From: DATJPY01 sp035506135
GTDB taxonomy: Bacteria > Myxococcota_A > UBA9160 > PR03
Length of the DNA stretch: 19,872 nucleotides
Assembly: GCA_035506135.1 (NCBI GenBank)
Contig: DATJPY010000120.1
Coordinates: forward strand, 1 to 19,872
Direction: 5' to 3'
This document shows positions 13,222-19,872 of this stretch, in pieces; positions within the stretch are counted from its first letter, which is position 1; every line of letters begins with the position of its first letter. The notes under the pieces were generated by a model. It was not told the origin of the DNA and searched no databases. It saw only the letters and a program-made list of their open reading frames with translations. The translations under genes were made by a program, and so were the position numbers.

Positions 13222-14625
13222 CTAGACGTTGATCGAGCGACCCTCGGCCGCCAGCGCTGCCTCGAGGATCGCCTCCGACAGGGTGGGATGCGCGTGCGTC
13301 GTCGCGGCGATCTCCGACGTGGTGGCCTCGAGCGTCATCGCCAGCGCGATCTCGGCGACGAGCTCGGTCGCCCCGTAGCCGACCAGGTGCGCCCCGACGA
13401 TCTCGCCGAAGCGCGGCTCGGCGATCAGCTTGGCGAATCCGGCCGTGTGCGCCGACGCGACCGCCTTGCCCGAGGCCGTGAACGGGAAGCGCCCGATCCG
13501 GACGTCGTCGCCAAACTCGGCACGCGCCTGCGCCTCGGTGCGCCCGATCCAGGCGACCTGCGGCTGGCAGTAGATGCACGCCGGGATCTTCCAGGGGTCG
13601 AGGGCCGGCCGCGGGTGGCCGGCCATCCACTCGGCCGCTGCCACGCCCTCCTCGCTCGCCTTGTGGGCCAGGAGCGGCGCACCGACGAGGTCGCCGATGG
13701 CGCGCACCGTGGGCGCCGAGGTGACGAGCTGCTGGTCGACGCGAACGAAGCCCTTCGCATCGGTGCCGACGCCGGCGGCCTCGAGGCCCAGATCGCCCGA
13801 CAGCGGGCGTCGCCCGATCGCGAGCAGCACCTGGTCGGCCTCGACCTGCTCGCTCTGGTCGCCTGCGCGCACCGTGACCGCGACACCGGACGGCGTCCGC
13901 TTCAGCTCCTCGAAGCGGGTGCCGGTGCGCACCGCGATCTTCTTGCGGCGGAGCTCGCGCTCGAGCGCCTGCGCCACCTCCGGGTCGGCGCCGGGCAGGA
14001 CCTGGTCGGCCATCTCGACCAGGGTCACGCGCGCGCCGTACATGGCGTAGACGTAGGCGAACTCGATGCCCACCGCCCCGGCGCCGACGATCACGAGGTG
14101 GCCCGGGATCTCGCGCGACTCGAGCGCCTCGCGCGAGGTGAGGACGCGCCGGCCGTCGACCTCGATCCCCGGCGGCGTCCACTCGGTGGATCCCGTCGCG
14201 AGCACGACGTTGGAGCCCTCCACCACGCCGGCGTCGGCGCCCTCGACCGCGACGCTCGTCGGGCCCACCAGGCGGCCGCGCCCGCGGACCCATGTGATCG
14301 CGTTCTTCTTGAAGAGCGCCTGCACGCCCTTGCACAGGCGGTCGGCCACCTTGCGGCTGTGGTCGATCGCCTTGCCGTAGTCGAGGCGGAGCTCGCCCGC
14401 GACGACGCCGAAGGTCTCGCCGTGCACTCGCAGCGACTCGACCAGCTCGGCGCCGGTGAGCAGCGCCTTCGAGGGAATGCAGCCCCAGTTGAGGCAGATG
14501 CCGCCGAGCCGGTCCTGCTCGACCACCGCCACCCGCTGGCCGAGCTGAGCGGCCCGGATCGCGCCGACGTAGCCACCCGGTCCCGAGCCCACGACGACCA
14601 GATCGAAGCGTTCGCTGGGGCTCAC
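13222..14625 (-). CDS. lpdA: Dihydrolipoyl dehydrogenase (E3)
   Basis: The 467-residue flavoprotein has the FAD-binding VVVGSGPGGYVGAIRAAQLG, the redox-active disulfide in GGICLNWGCIPSKALL, the NAD-binding IVGAGAVGIEFAYVYAMYG, and the C-terminal catalytic HAHPTLSEAI with the His-Glu pair. It reoxidises the dihydrolipoyl group of E2 and makes NADH. Length is standard. The start is a GTG at 14625 with GGAGAGG eight bases upstream; the frame is open further upstream but homology begins here. It follows nuoB by 56 bases and precedes E2 by 49 bases. An E3 gene next to nuoB puts an NADH producer and an NADH consumer in one unit. Confidence 0.96.
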   Translation of the reverse strand: MSPSERFDLVVVGSGPGGYVGAIRAAQLGQRVAVVEQDRLGGICLNWGCIPSKALLTGAELVESLRVHGETFGVVAGELRLDYGKAIDHSRKVADRLCKGVQALFKKNAITWVRGRGRLVGPTSVAVEGADAGVVEGSNVVLATGSTEWTPPGIEVDGRRVLTSREALESREIPGHLVIVGAGAVGIEFAYVYAMYGARVTLVEMADQVLPGADPEVAQALERELRRKKIAVRTGTRFEELKRTPSGVAVTVRAGDQSEQVEADQVLLAIGRRPLSGDLGLEAAGVGTDAKGFVRVDQQLVTSAPTVRAIGDLVGAPLLAHKASEEGVAAAEWMAGHPRPALDPWKIPACIYCQPQVAWIGRTEAQARAEFGDDVRIGRFPFTASGKAVASAHTAGFAKLIAEPRFGEIVGAHLVGYGATELVAEIALAMTLEATTSEIAATTHAHPTLSEAILEAALAAEGRSINV

Positions 14626-14681
14626 GGCGCCGGCCTCTCCTCCACGGATAGGATCGGAACCCGAACGCGGGGCTTGACGGC

Positions 14682-15251
14682 TCAGCGCGCGATCGGCTTC
14701 TCGACGACCGGAAGCGGCAGGTCCTCGGTCTCGCGGTGCCGGCCGTCCGCGGGCACCCGCTCCGCCTGGACCCGCTCCTGGAGCTTCATCAGCCCGTCGA
14801 GCACGGCCTCCGGCCGCGGCGGGCAGCCGGGGATGTAGACGTCCACCGGGATGATCGTGTCGATGCCCTGTACGGTGGCGTAGTTGTTGTAGGGGCCGCC
14901 CGAGCAGGTGCAGGCGCCGAAGGCGATCACCCACTTCGGCTCCGCCATCTGGTCGTAGACCTTCTTGAGGATGGGCGCCTGCCGGTGGCTGATGGTGCCG
15001 ACCACCATCAGGAGGTCCGCCTGGCGGGGCGAGAAGCGCGGGAGCGCGCAGCCGAAGCGGTCGAGGTCGTAGCGCGGACCGGCCACCGACATGAACTCCA
15101 TGCCGCAGCAGGCGGTCACGAACGGGTAGAGGAACATCGAGTACTTGCGGCCCCAGTTCAGGACCGCGTCGACGCGCGTCGTGAGGAAGGTCTCGTCGCC
15201 CTGGCGCATGTACTCGAGCGCGCGGCTCTCGACGAAGCGGTTGCGGGCCAT
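14682..15251 (-). CDS. nuoB: NADH-quinone oxidoreductase subunit B (N2 cluster)
   Basis: The 189-residue PSST subunit binds cluster N2, the last iron-sulfur centre before quinone. The ligands are visible: the tandem pair TACCGMEF (C48, C49), GACTCSGG (C114) and PGCPPRPE (C143). The C-terminus has an extra charged tail after residue 160. nuoB normally sits between nuoA and nuoC; here nuoA is absent and three lipoyl-related genes separate it from nuoI, nuoC and nuoD. The ATG at 15251 has no ribosome binding site. A TATCCT on the minus strand ends nine bases before it, so the transcript may begin almost at the start codon. It is divergent from pcs. Confidence 0.96.
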   Translation of the reverse strand: MARNRFVESRALEYMRQGDETFLTTRVDAVLNWGRKYSMFLYPFVTACCGMEFMSVAGPRYDLDRFGCALPRFSPRQADLLMVVGTISHRQAPILKKVYDQMAEPKWVIAFGACTCSGGPYNNYATVQGIDTIIPVDVYIPGCPPRPEAVLDGLMKLQERVQAERVPADGRHRETEDLPLPVVEKPIAR

Positions 15252-15260
15252 CGATCGAGC

Positions 15261-15266
15261 AGGATA
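15261..15266 (-). promoter_or_regulatory. -10 box of the nuoB operon
   Basis: TATCCT on the minus strand, nine bases upstream of the nuoB ATG. The -35 region is not well matched. The same hexamer at the same distance precedes the unknown gene at 3700, which strengthens the call. Confidence 0.5.
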
Positions 15267-15307
15267 GCGGCTCGCGGCCCCTCCGCTGCAGGTTCGACCT
15301 GCGCCTC

Positions 15308-15316
15308 TGGTATGCT
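15308..15316 (+). promoter_or_regulatory. Extended -10 promoter of pcs
   Basis: TGGTATGCT on the plus strand fits TG-N-TATNCT, an extended -10 that can work without a good -35. It leaves a leader of about 17 bases carrying a GAGGA ribosome binding site before the pcs ATG. Confidence 0.5.
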
Positions 15317-15339
15317 GGTCCGAGCTCCGAGGACCGACC

Positions 15340-16131
15340 ATGAGCCCGCCGCAGCAGCAGCCGCCGCAGCAGCCCTCGCACGAAAGCCCCGCGCCGGCGC
15401 GGGCGAGGTCGGGCGGCCGGCTCGCCGTCGTCCGCGAGCTCGGGCCGCGGCGCGTCGGCCTCGCGTGGGGCGTGCACGCCTTCACCGCGAGCGGCGCCGT
15501 GGTCGGCGCGATCGCGCTGCTCGCGGTGGTGGCCGGCAACCTGCCGCAGGCCGCCATCCTGATGCTGGTGGCGCTCGCCATCGACTCGGTCGACGGCACG
15601 CTCGCGCGCGCGGTGCGGGTGCGCGAGGTCCTGCCCGGCATCGACGGCCGGCGCCTCGACGACATCGTCGACTTCCTGAACTACGTGATCGTCCCCGTCG
15701 TGTTCCTGGTGGCGGCCGGCTACCTGCGCCCGTGGTGGGCCGCGTTCCCGATCCTCGCCAGCGCGTACGGATTCTCGCAGCAGGATGCCAAGACGGAGGA
15801 CGACTTCTTCCTCGGCTTCCCGTCGTACTGGAACGTGGTCGCGCTCTACGCCTGGCTGCTCGACGCCTCGCGCGCCACGACGACCGCCGTCGTGGTGGGG
15901 CTCTCCGTCGCGGTGTTCGTCCCGATCAAGTACGTCTACCCGAGCAAGATGCCGGTGCTACGGCGCACCACGAACGCGCTCGGGGCGCTCTGGATCGTCG
16001 CCCTCGCCCTCGCGGTCGTAGCGCCTGAGCTCGGCGCGCGGCTGCGCATCGCGCCCGCCACGCTCGCCTTCCCCGGCTGGTACCTGCTCGTGTCGTTCTG
16101 GTTCGGCGGCCTCGCGCGCCGTCGGCCTTGA
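15340..16131 (+). CDS. pcs: Phosphatidylcholine synthase
   Basis: The 263-residue CDP-alcohol phosphatidyltransferase carries the metal- and CDP-binding motif DSVDGTLARAV followed by GRRLDDIVD, together fitting the family pattern DxxDGxxAR...GxxxDxxxD. YGFSQQDAKTEDDFFLGFPS, ending in YWN, separates phosphatidylcholine synthases from other members. Pcs joins choline directly to CDP-diacylglycerol. Several hydrophobic segments (for example residues 47-75, 105-130, 165-190, 220-240) fit an integral inner-membrane protein. The N-terminus is a Pro/Gln-rich tail. The ATG at 15340 has GAGGA eight bases upstream. The TGA overlaps the start of the next gene, so the following oxidoreductase is translationally coupled. 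Confidence 0.88.
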   Translation: MSPPQQQPPQQPSHESPAPARARSGGRLAVVRELGPRRVGLAWGVHAFTASGAVVGAIALLAVVAGNLPQAAILMLVALAIDSVDGTLARAVRVREVLPGIDGRRLDDIVDFLNYVIVPVVFLVAAGYLRPWWAAFPILASAYGFSQQDAKTEDDFFLGFPSYWNVVALYAWLLDASRATTTAVVVGLSVAVFVPIKYVYPSKMPVLRRTTNALGALWIVALALAVVAPELGARLRIAPATLAFPGWYLLVSFWFGGLARRRP

Positions 16132-17456
16132 CGGGCTCTACGCCGTCTCGAGCGACGCTCCAGCTCCCGGCCGAGGCGCTCCCGATCGCCGCCGAGGTCG
16201 ACCTCGCGGTCGTCGGCGGAGGCTCGGCGGGCTGCGCCGCCGCCGTGACCGGCGCGCGCATGGGCCTGCGGACGGCGCTCGTCGAGGAGATGCCGTTCCT
16301 CGGCGGCATGAGCACGGGCGGCTCGGTCGGCACCTACTGCGGCTTCTTCCTGAAGGAGCGCGATGGCCGGCTGGCGCCGCTGGTCGGCGGATTCCCGCTC
16401 GAGCTGGCCGACGCGCTGCGCGCGCGGCAGCACGCCTACGGGCCGGTTCCGTTCCGCGAGAGCGCCGCCCTGCCCTACGTGCCCTGGGGCGTGAAGCTGC
16501 TGCTCGAGGAGCGCGCCGCGGCCGAGGCGCGGCTCACGGTCTGGCTACACGCCAAGGTGACGCACGCGGCGGTGGAGGGCGGCGTGCTCCGCGGCGCGGC
16601 GATCCACACCCGCGCCGGGCGCGTCGCGCTGCGCGCGCGTGTCTGGGTCGACGCGACCGGCGACGCCGAGCTGGCGCGGCAGGCCGGGGTCGCCACCGAG
16701 CGCGCCGACGAGCTCCAGTACCCGTCGACGATGTTCACGATGCAGCACGTCGACCTCAGCGCCGCGCTCGGCGCGCTGCGCGAGCTCCCCAAGCTCCTCG
16801 CCGAGCACTTCGAGTCCGAAGGCCTCCCGCGCAAGGGCGGCAACCTGATCCCGACCGGGCGCCCCGGCGAGGTGCTGGTCGCCCTCTCGCGGATCGCCTG
16901 GCGCGGGCGCGCGCTCGACGCCGGCGACGCCGCGGAGCTCACGTGGGGGGAGCTCGAAGGGCGGCGGCAGGTCGCAAAGCTCGCCGACTTCCTCCGCCGC
17001 AAGGTGCCGGGCTTCGCCGACGCCTTCGTGGCCGACAGCGCCTTCCGGCTCGGCGTGCGCGAGACCCGCCGGGTCGAGGGCGAGTGCCGGCTCGCCGAGG
17101 AGGACGTGCTCGGGCTCCGCCAGTTCGACGACGGGATCGGGCGCGCCGCCTGGCCGATCGAGCGCCACGTCGCCGGCGGCGAGACGCTCTGGCGCTTCCT
17201 CGAGCCCGGCACCTGGTACACGATTCCCTACCGCTGCCTGGTCGCGCGCGGCATCGACAACCTGCTCGTGGCCGGCCGCTGCATCTCGGCCGATCCCGCC
17301 GCCTTTGCGTCGGTGCGCGTGATCGGCCCGTGCATGCTGGAGGGCCAGGCCGCCGCCGTCGCCGCGCGCGAGATCTGCGCGCGCGACGTGGCGGCGCGGA
17401 GCGCCGACGTCGAGCGGATCCGCCACGACCTCGCGAAGCTCGGCGTGCCGCTCTGA
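16128..17456 (+). CDS. FAD-dependent oxidoreductase
   Basis: The 442-residue flavoprotein has the Rossmann FAD-binding motif DLAVVGGGSAGCAAAVTGARMG near residue 24, followed by a second conserved block GGMSTGGSVGTYC. ARVWVDATGDAELARQAG sits in the middle, and the C-terminal FAD-closing motif is NLLVAGRCISADPAAFASVR. This matches the FAD_oxidored family (PF12831 type), whose members act on varied, mostly unknown substrates. There is no signal peptide. The TTG start at 16128 overlaps the pcs stop as TTGA, which makes coupling likely. The DUF4336 gene begins 21 bases after its stop. Neither a specific substrate nor a direct link to choline lipids or heme can be read from the sequence. Confidence 0.82.
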   Translation: MTGSTPSRATLQLPAEALPIAAEVDLAVVGGGSAGCAAAVTGARMGLRTALVEEMPFLGGMSTGGSVGTYCGFFLKERDGRLAPLVGGFPLELADALRARQHAYGPVPFRESAALPYVPWGVKLLLEERAAAEARLTVWLHAKVTHAAVEGGVLRGAAIHTRAGRVALRARVWVDATGDAELARQAGVATERADELQYPSTMFTMQHVDLSAALGALRELPKLLAEHFESEGLPRKGGNLIPTGRPGEVLVALSRIAWRGRALDAGDAAELTWGELEGRRQVAKLADFLRRKVPGFADAFVADSAFRLGVRETRRVEGECRLAEEDVLGLRQFDDGIGRAAWPIERHVAGGETLWRFLEPGTWYTIPYRCLVARGIDNLLVAGRCISADPAAFASVRVIGPCMLEGQAAAVAAREICARDVAARSADVERIRHDLAKLGVPL

Positions 17457-17477
17457 GCCGTCCTATTCTGGAGGGCC

Positions 17478-18164
17478 ATGGACGCGCTCCGCCCCATCGC
17501 CCACGACCTCTGGGTGGCGGAGCGGCCGCTCCGGCGGCCGCTCCCGTTCTTCGACATCGGCACCCGCATGACCGTGATCCGGCTCCCCGACGGCGGCCTC
17601 TTCCTCCACTCGCCGGTCCAGGCCGACGCCGCGACGCGGCGCGCGGTCGATGCGCTCGGCGCGGTGCGCGTGATCGCGGCGCCCAACTACGTCCACCACC
17701 TCTTCGCCGGCGGCTGGAAGCAGGCCTACCCCCAGGCACTCCTCCTGGGCGCGCCCGGGCTCCCGCGCAAGCGCCGCGACCTCCCCTTCGACGGCGAGCT
17801 CGGCGACGAGCCGCACCCGAGCTGCGGCGGCGCGCTCGAGCAGGTCTTCGTGCGCGGCGCGCGGCTCCTGAACGAGGTCGCCTTCTTCCACCGCGCGAGC
17901 CGCACCCTGCTCGTGGCCGACCTCGCGTTCCACCCCACGGAGGCCTCGCTCCCGGGGCTCCTCCTCTGGGCCCGCCTCACGCGCGTGCGTGACGGCTTCG
18001 GCCCGAACGGGCTCGTGCGCGTCGCGATCCGCGACCGCAGCGCCGCGCGCGCCTCGCTCGATCGCATCCTCGCCTGGGACTTCGACCGCGTCACGCTGAC
18101 CCACGGCGAGATCCTCGAGTCGGGCGGGCGCGATGCGATGCGCAAGGCGTACGCGTGGCTGTGA
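17478..18164 (+). CDS. DUF4336 protein (metallo-beta-lactamase-like fold)
   Basis: The 228-residue protein starts MDALRPIAHDLWVAERPL and shows features of DUF4336. These are RMTVIRLPDGGLFLHSPV, the metal-site-like APNYVHHLFAGGWKQAYPQA, a central LLVADLAFH and a late VTLTHGEIL. The family is a shortened, altered relative of metallo-beta-lactamases without a proven activity. It has no signal peptide. The ATG at 17478 has GGAGGG two bases away, too close to be ideal, and TATTCT at 17464-17469 eight bases upstream, so it may also have a start-proximal promoter. Its last bases overlap the hemH start. Position in the pcs-hemH operon suggests a lipid or heme role, but this is only context. Confidence 0.72.
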   Translation: MDALRPIAHDLWVAERPLRRPLPFFDIGTRMTVIRLPDGGLFLHSPVQADAATRRAVDALGAVRVIAAPNYVHHLFAGGWKQAYPQALLLGAPGLPRKRRDLPFDGELGDEPHPSCGGALEQVFVRGARLLNEVAFFHRASRTLLVADLAFHPTEASLPGLLLWARLTRVRDGFGPNGLVRVAIRDRSAARASLDRILAWDFDRVTLTHGEILESGGRDAMRKAYAWL

Positions 18165-19186
18165 GCCGGCGGCGCGGCGTCCTGCTGCTGAACCTCGGCT
18201 CGCCCGAGGCGCCGACGGCGCGCGCGGTGCGCCGCTACCTGCGCGAGTTCCTCGGCGACCCCCGGGTCATCGACACGTCGGCGCTGTCGCGCGCGCTCGT
18301 GCTCAACCTCACGATCCTCCCCTTCCGCCCGCGCCGCGCGGCCGCGGCCTACCGCCAGGTGTGGACGGGCACCGGCTCGCCGCTGGTGTCGAACGGTCAC
18401 GCGCTGTGCGATGCGCTGCAGAAGGAGCTCGGCGAGGACTACCTGGTCGAGCTCGCGATGCGCTACGGCGTTCCGGCGATCGGCCCCGCGCTCGACCGGC
18501 TCGCGGCGGCCGACGTCGAGCGGATCCGCGTGGTCCCGCTCTTCCCGCAGTACGCGTCGGCGAGCACGGGCTCCGCGCTCGAGGCCGTCTATCGCGAGGC
18601 CGGGCGGCGCACGAACGTCCCCGCCGTCGACGTGCAGGAGCCCTTCTACGCCGAGCCCGGCTTCCTCGGCGCGCTCGCCGCGGTGGCCCGCGAGCTGCCC
18701 GAGAGCCAGTGGCCCGATCACCTGCTGATCTCGTTCCACGGTCTCCCCGAACGGCAGGTGCGGAGGAGCGACCCGACCGGCGCGCACTGCCTCGCGTCGT
18801 CGGCCTGCTGCGACGTGATCGGACCGATGAACCGCTTCTGCTACCGCGCCCACTGCCTGGCCACGGCCCGCGGGCTCGCGGACGCCCTGCGGCTGCGCGA
18901 CGAGCACTGGACGATGTCGTTTCAGTCGCGGCTCGGCCGTACGCCCTGGCTGCGCCCCTACACCGACGAGGTGCTCCCTGAGCTGCGCGCGCGCGGCGTC
19001 GAGAGGCTCGCGGTGATCTGCCCCTCGTTCGTCGCCGACTGCCTCGAGACGGTCGAGGAGATCGGGATCCGCGCGCGCGCGCAGTGGCTCGCGCTCGGAG
19101 GCGAGGAGCTCGTGCTGATCCCGTGCCTGAACGCCCACCCGCTCTGGGTCGAGGTGCTGGCCGGGTGGATCCGCTCGGGACGCTGA
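18155..19186 (+). CDS. hemH: Ferrochelatase (last step of protoheme synthesis)
   Basis: The 343-residue enzyme inserts iron into a porphyrin ring. Family features are the start VLLLNLGSPEAP, PLFPQYASASTGS, LISFHGLPER with the catalytic histidine (H195), FQSRLGRTPWLRPYT and the conserved glutamate in DCLETVEEIG. A cysteine-rich insertion follows the histidine motif: GAHCLASSACC and FCYRAHC, with cysteines 212, 218, 219, 229 and 234. Internal cysteine segments like this are known from deltaproteobacterial ferrochelatases, where they hold a 2Fe-2S cluster. The start may be GTG at 18155 or GTG at 18161; the latter overlaps the DUF4336 stop as GTGA. No membrane span is evident. Confidence 0.95.
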   Translation: MAVSRRRGVLLLNLGSPEAPTARAVRRYLREFLGDPRVIDTSALSRALVLNLTILPFRPRRAAAAYRQVWTGTGSPLVSNGHALCDALQKELGEDYLVELAMRYGVPAIGPALDRLAAADVERIRVVPLFPQYASASTGSALEAVYREAGRRTNVPAVDVQEPFYAEPGFLGALAAVARELPESQWPDHLLISFHGLPERQVRRSDPTGAHCLASSACCDVIGPMNRFCYRAHCLATARGLADALRLRDEHWTMSFQSRLGRTPWLRPYTDEVLPELRARGVERLAVICPSFVADCLETVEEIGIRARAQWLALGGEELVLIPCLNAHPLWVEVLAGWIRSGR

Positions 19187-19197
19187 GTCATTTTGAC

Positions 19198-19203
19198 TTG
19201 ACA
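19198..19203 (+). promoter_or_regulatory. Consensus -35 box before the secreted-protein gene
   Basis: A perfect TTGACA lies 12 bases after the hemH stop. The matching -10 around 19222-19227 (TCAGAT) is poor. If used, transcription would begin at or near the ATG at 19233, leaving no leader and no ribosome binding site. It marks the end of the pcs-hemH unit and the start of a new one. Confidence 0.4.
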
Positions 19204-19232
19204 GGGGCCCCCCTCCCGTCGTCAGATGGCTC

Positions 19233-19872
19233 ATGGCGCGCCCGCGGACGGCCCTCCTGCTCGCGACGATCCTGTTCGGGACGGTCGCGTGCCCGGCTTC
19301 GCCGCGCGCCGCGCCGCTGACGGAGCTCACGGGCGCGCTGCGCGGGGCGCCGTCGACGCCGGCGCACATCGATCCGCGGACGGGCGTGACGGCGATCGAC
19401 CGCCGTGCCGCCTTCGCGCACTTCGGCGACCCGGTCGGGAGCTTCGACCTCCAGTCCGCCGGCGGCGACCTGCGCAGCGATCCCGGGACGCTCACGCTCA
19501 CGGTCGCCGGCGGCACGCTCACGGCCAGCGCGGGGACGCCCGCCCGCAAGAACGGCGTTCGACGCGTCGATCCGGCGAGCGGGCGGCCGCTGCGCGGCGA
19601 CGCCGCCGCGGACGCCACCTGCCCGACGGGCGCGGAGGCGGGCTGCCTCCAGCCGTGCGGAACGATCTCCGCCGACGGCGCGACCCTGACGCCCGATCCC
19701 CAGTGCACCCCGCCTCCGACCGCCGGGAATCACGACGTCTTCGACGCGCTCTGCGAGGCCGTCCTGGATCCGACGTACTACCCGCCCGTCTGCGACCTCA
19801 CGATCTGGGAAAGCCTCAATAACCCGCTCAATCCGACGACGTTCGACCGCGACACCATCAAGCCGCTGGGCC
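19233..19872 (+). CDS. Secreted protein or lipoprotein, N-terminal part (runs off window)
   Basis: At least 213 residues are encoded with no stop before the window edge. The N-terminus MARPRTALLLATILFGTVAC is a signal peptide with two arginines and a hydrophobic core. The cysteine at 20 in TVAC could be a lipobox, though not an ideal one, so cleavage after AA near residue 27 is also possible. The mature part is rich in G, T, D and P and has several cysteines (CPTG, CLQPC, QCTPPP, ALCEAV, VCDL), suggesting an exported, disulfide-bonded protein. I do not recognise a family. The ATG at 19226 is in another frame; this frame was chosen for its signal peptide and codon use. No ribosome binding site is seen. 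Confidence 0.72.
   Translation, partial: MARPRTALLLATILFGTVACPASPRAAPLTELTGALRGAPSTPAHIDPRTGVTAIDRRAAFAHFGDPVGSFDLQSAGGDLRSDPGTLTLTVAGGTLTASAGTPARKNGVRRVDPASGRPLRGDAAADATCPTGAEAGCLQPCGTISADGATLTPDPQCTPPPTAGNHDVFDALCEAVLDPTYYPPVCDLTIWESLNNPLNPTTFDRDTIKPLG

Overview
The window is a very GC-rich stretch of a Gram-negative-type bacterial chromosome. The best guess is an uncultured deltaproteobacterial or Myxococcota-like lineage. The evidence is a tRNA-Thr/Tyr/Gly/Thr-tuf cluster in the proteobacterial order, Complex I genes, a phosphatidylcholine synthase, a PilZ protein, a DUF4388 protein, and a ferrochelatase with an internal cysteine-rich segment of the kind described from deltaproteobacteria. 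The lineage call is inference. No phage, integrase, transposase, CRISPR or defence gene is visible, and I see no wholly new system. The interesting material lies in gene arrangement, start codons, tRNA duplication and small repeats.

Left part (1-4215). On the minus strand a DUF4388 gene and rlmB lead into a promoter, four tRNA genes (Thr-UGU, Tyr, Gly, Thr-GGU) and the start of tuf, cut by the window edge. The spacer between the first two tRNAs is packed with hairpins. Divergent from the DUF4388 gene are a PilZ gene with a hairpin behind it and a 100-residue protein of unknown function. A repeat-rich gap and a minus-strand tRNA-Leu follow.

Middle part (4215-8062). This is an accessory-looking patch: a family 2 glycosyltransferase between tRNA-Leu and tRNA-Cys, then a secreted beta-helix protein, then an NAD-dependent sugar-nucleotide epimerase. 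The 5' half of tRNA-Cys and its promoter are duplicated on the far side of the beta-helix gene, so that gene is bracketed by direct repeats and probably read from a captured tRNA promoter. Its best start codon is ATT.

Operon on the minus strand (8063-15251). The order of transcription is nuoB, lpd (E3), a 2-oxoacid dehydrogenase E2, lipB, nuoI, nuoC, nuoD, a 104-residue unknown, and a DUF1285-like protein. Complex I genes, which take electrons from NADH, are interleaved with genes of a lipoyl-dependent dehydrogenase that makes NADH and with the enzyme that starts lipoylation. lipB has no ATG, GTG or TTG at its expected start; a CTG overlapping the E2 stop codon is the best candidate.

Operon on the plus strand (15308-19186). 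pcs, a FAD-dependent oxidoreductase, a DUF4336 protein and hemH are tightly packed, with overlapping or nearly touching ends. A secreted or lipoprotein gene (19233 to the window end) starts behind a consensus -35 box. Several genes here lack a ribosome binding site and have a TATNCT-like box 6-9 bases before ATG, which suggests leaderless transcripts.
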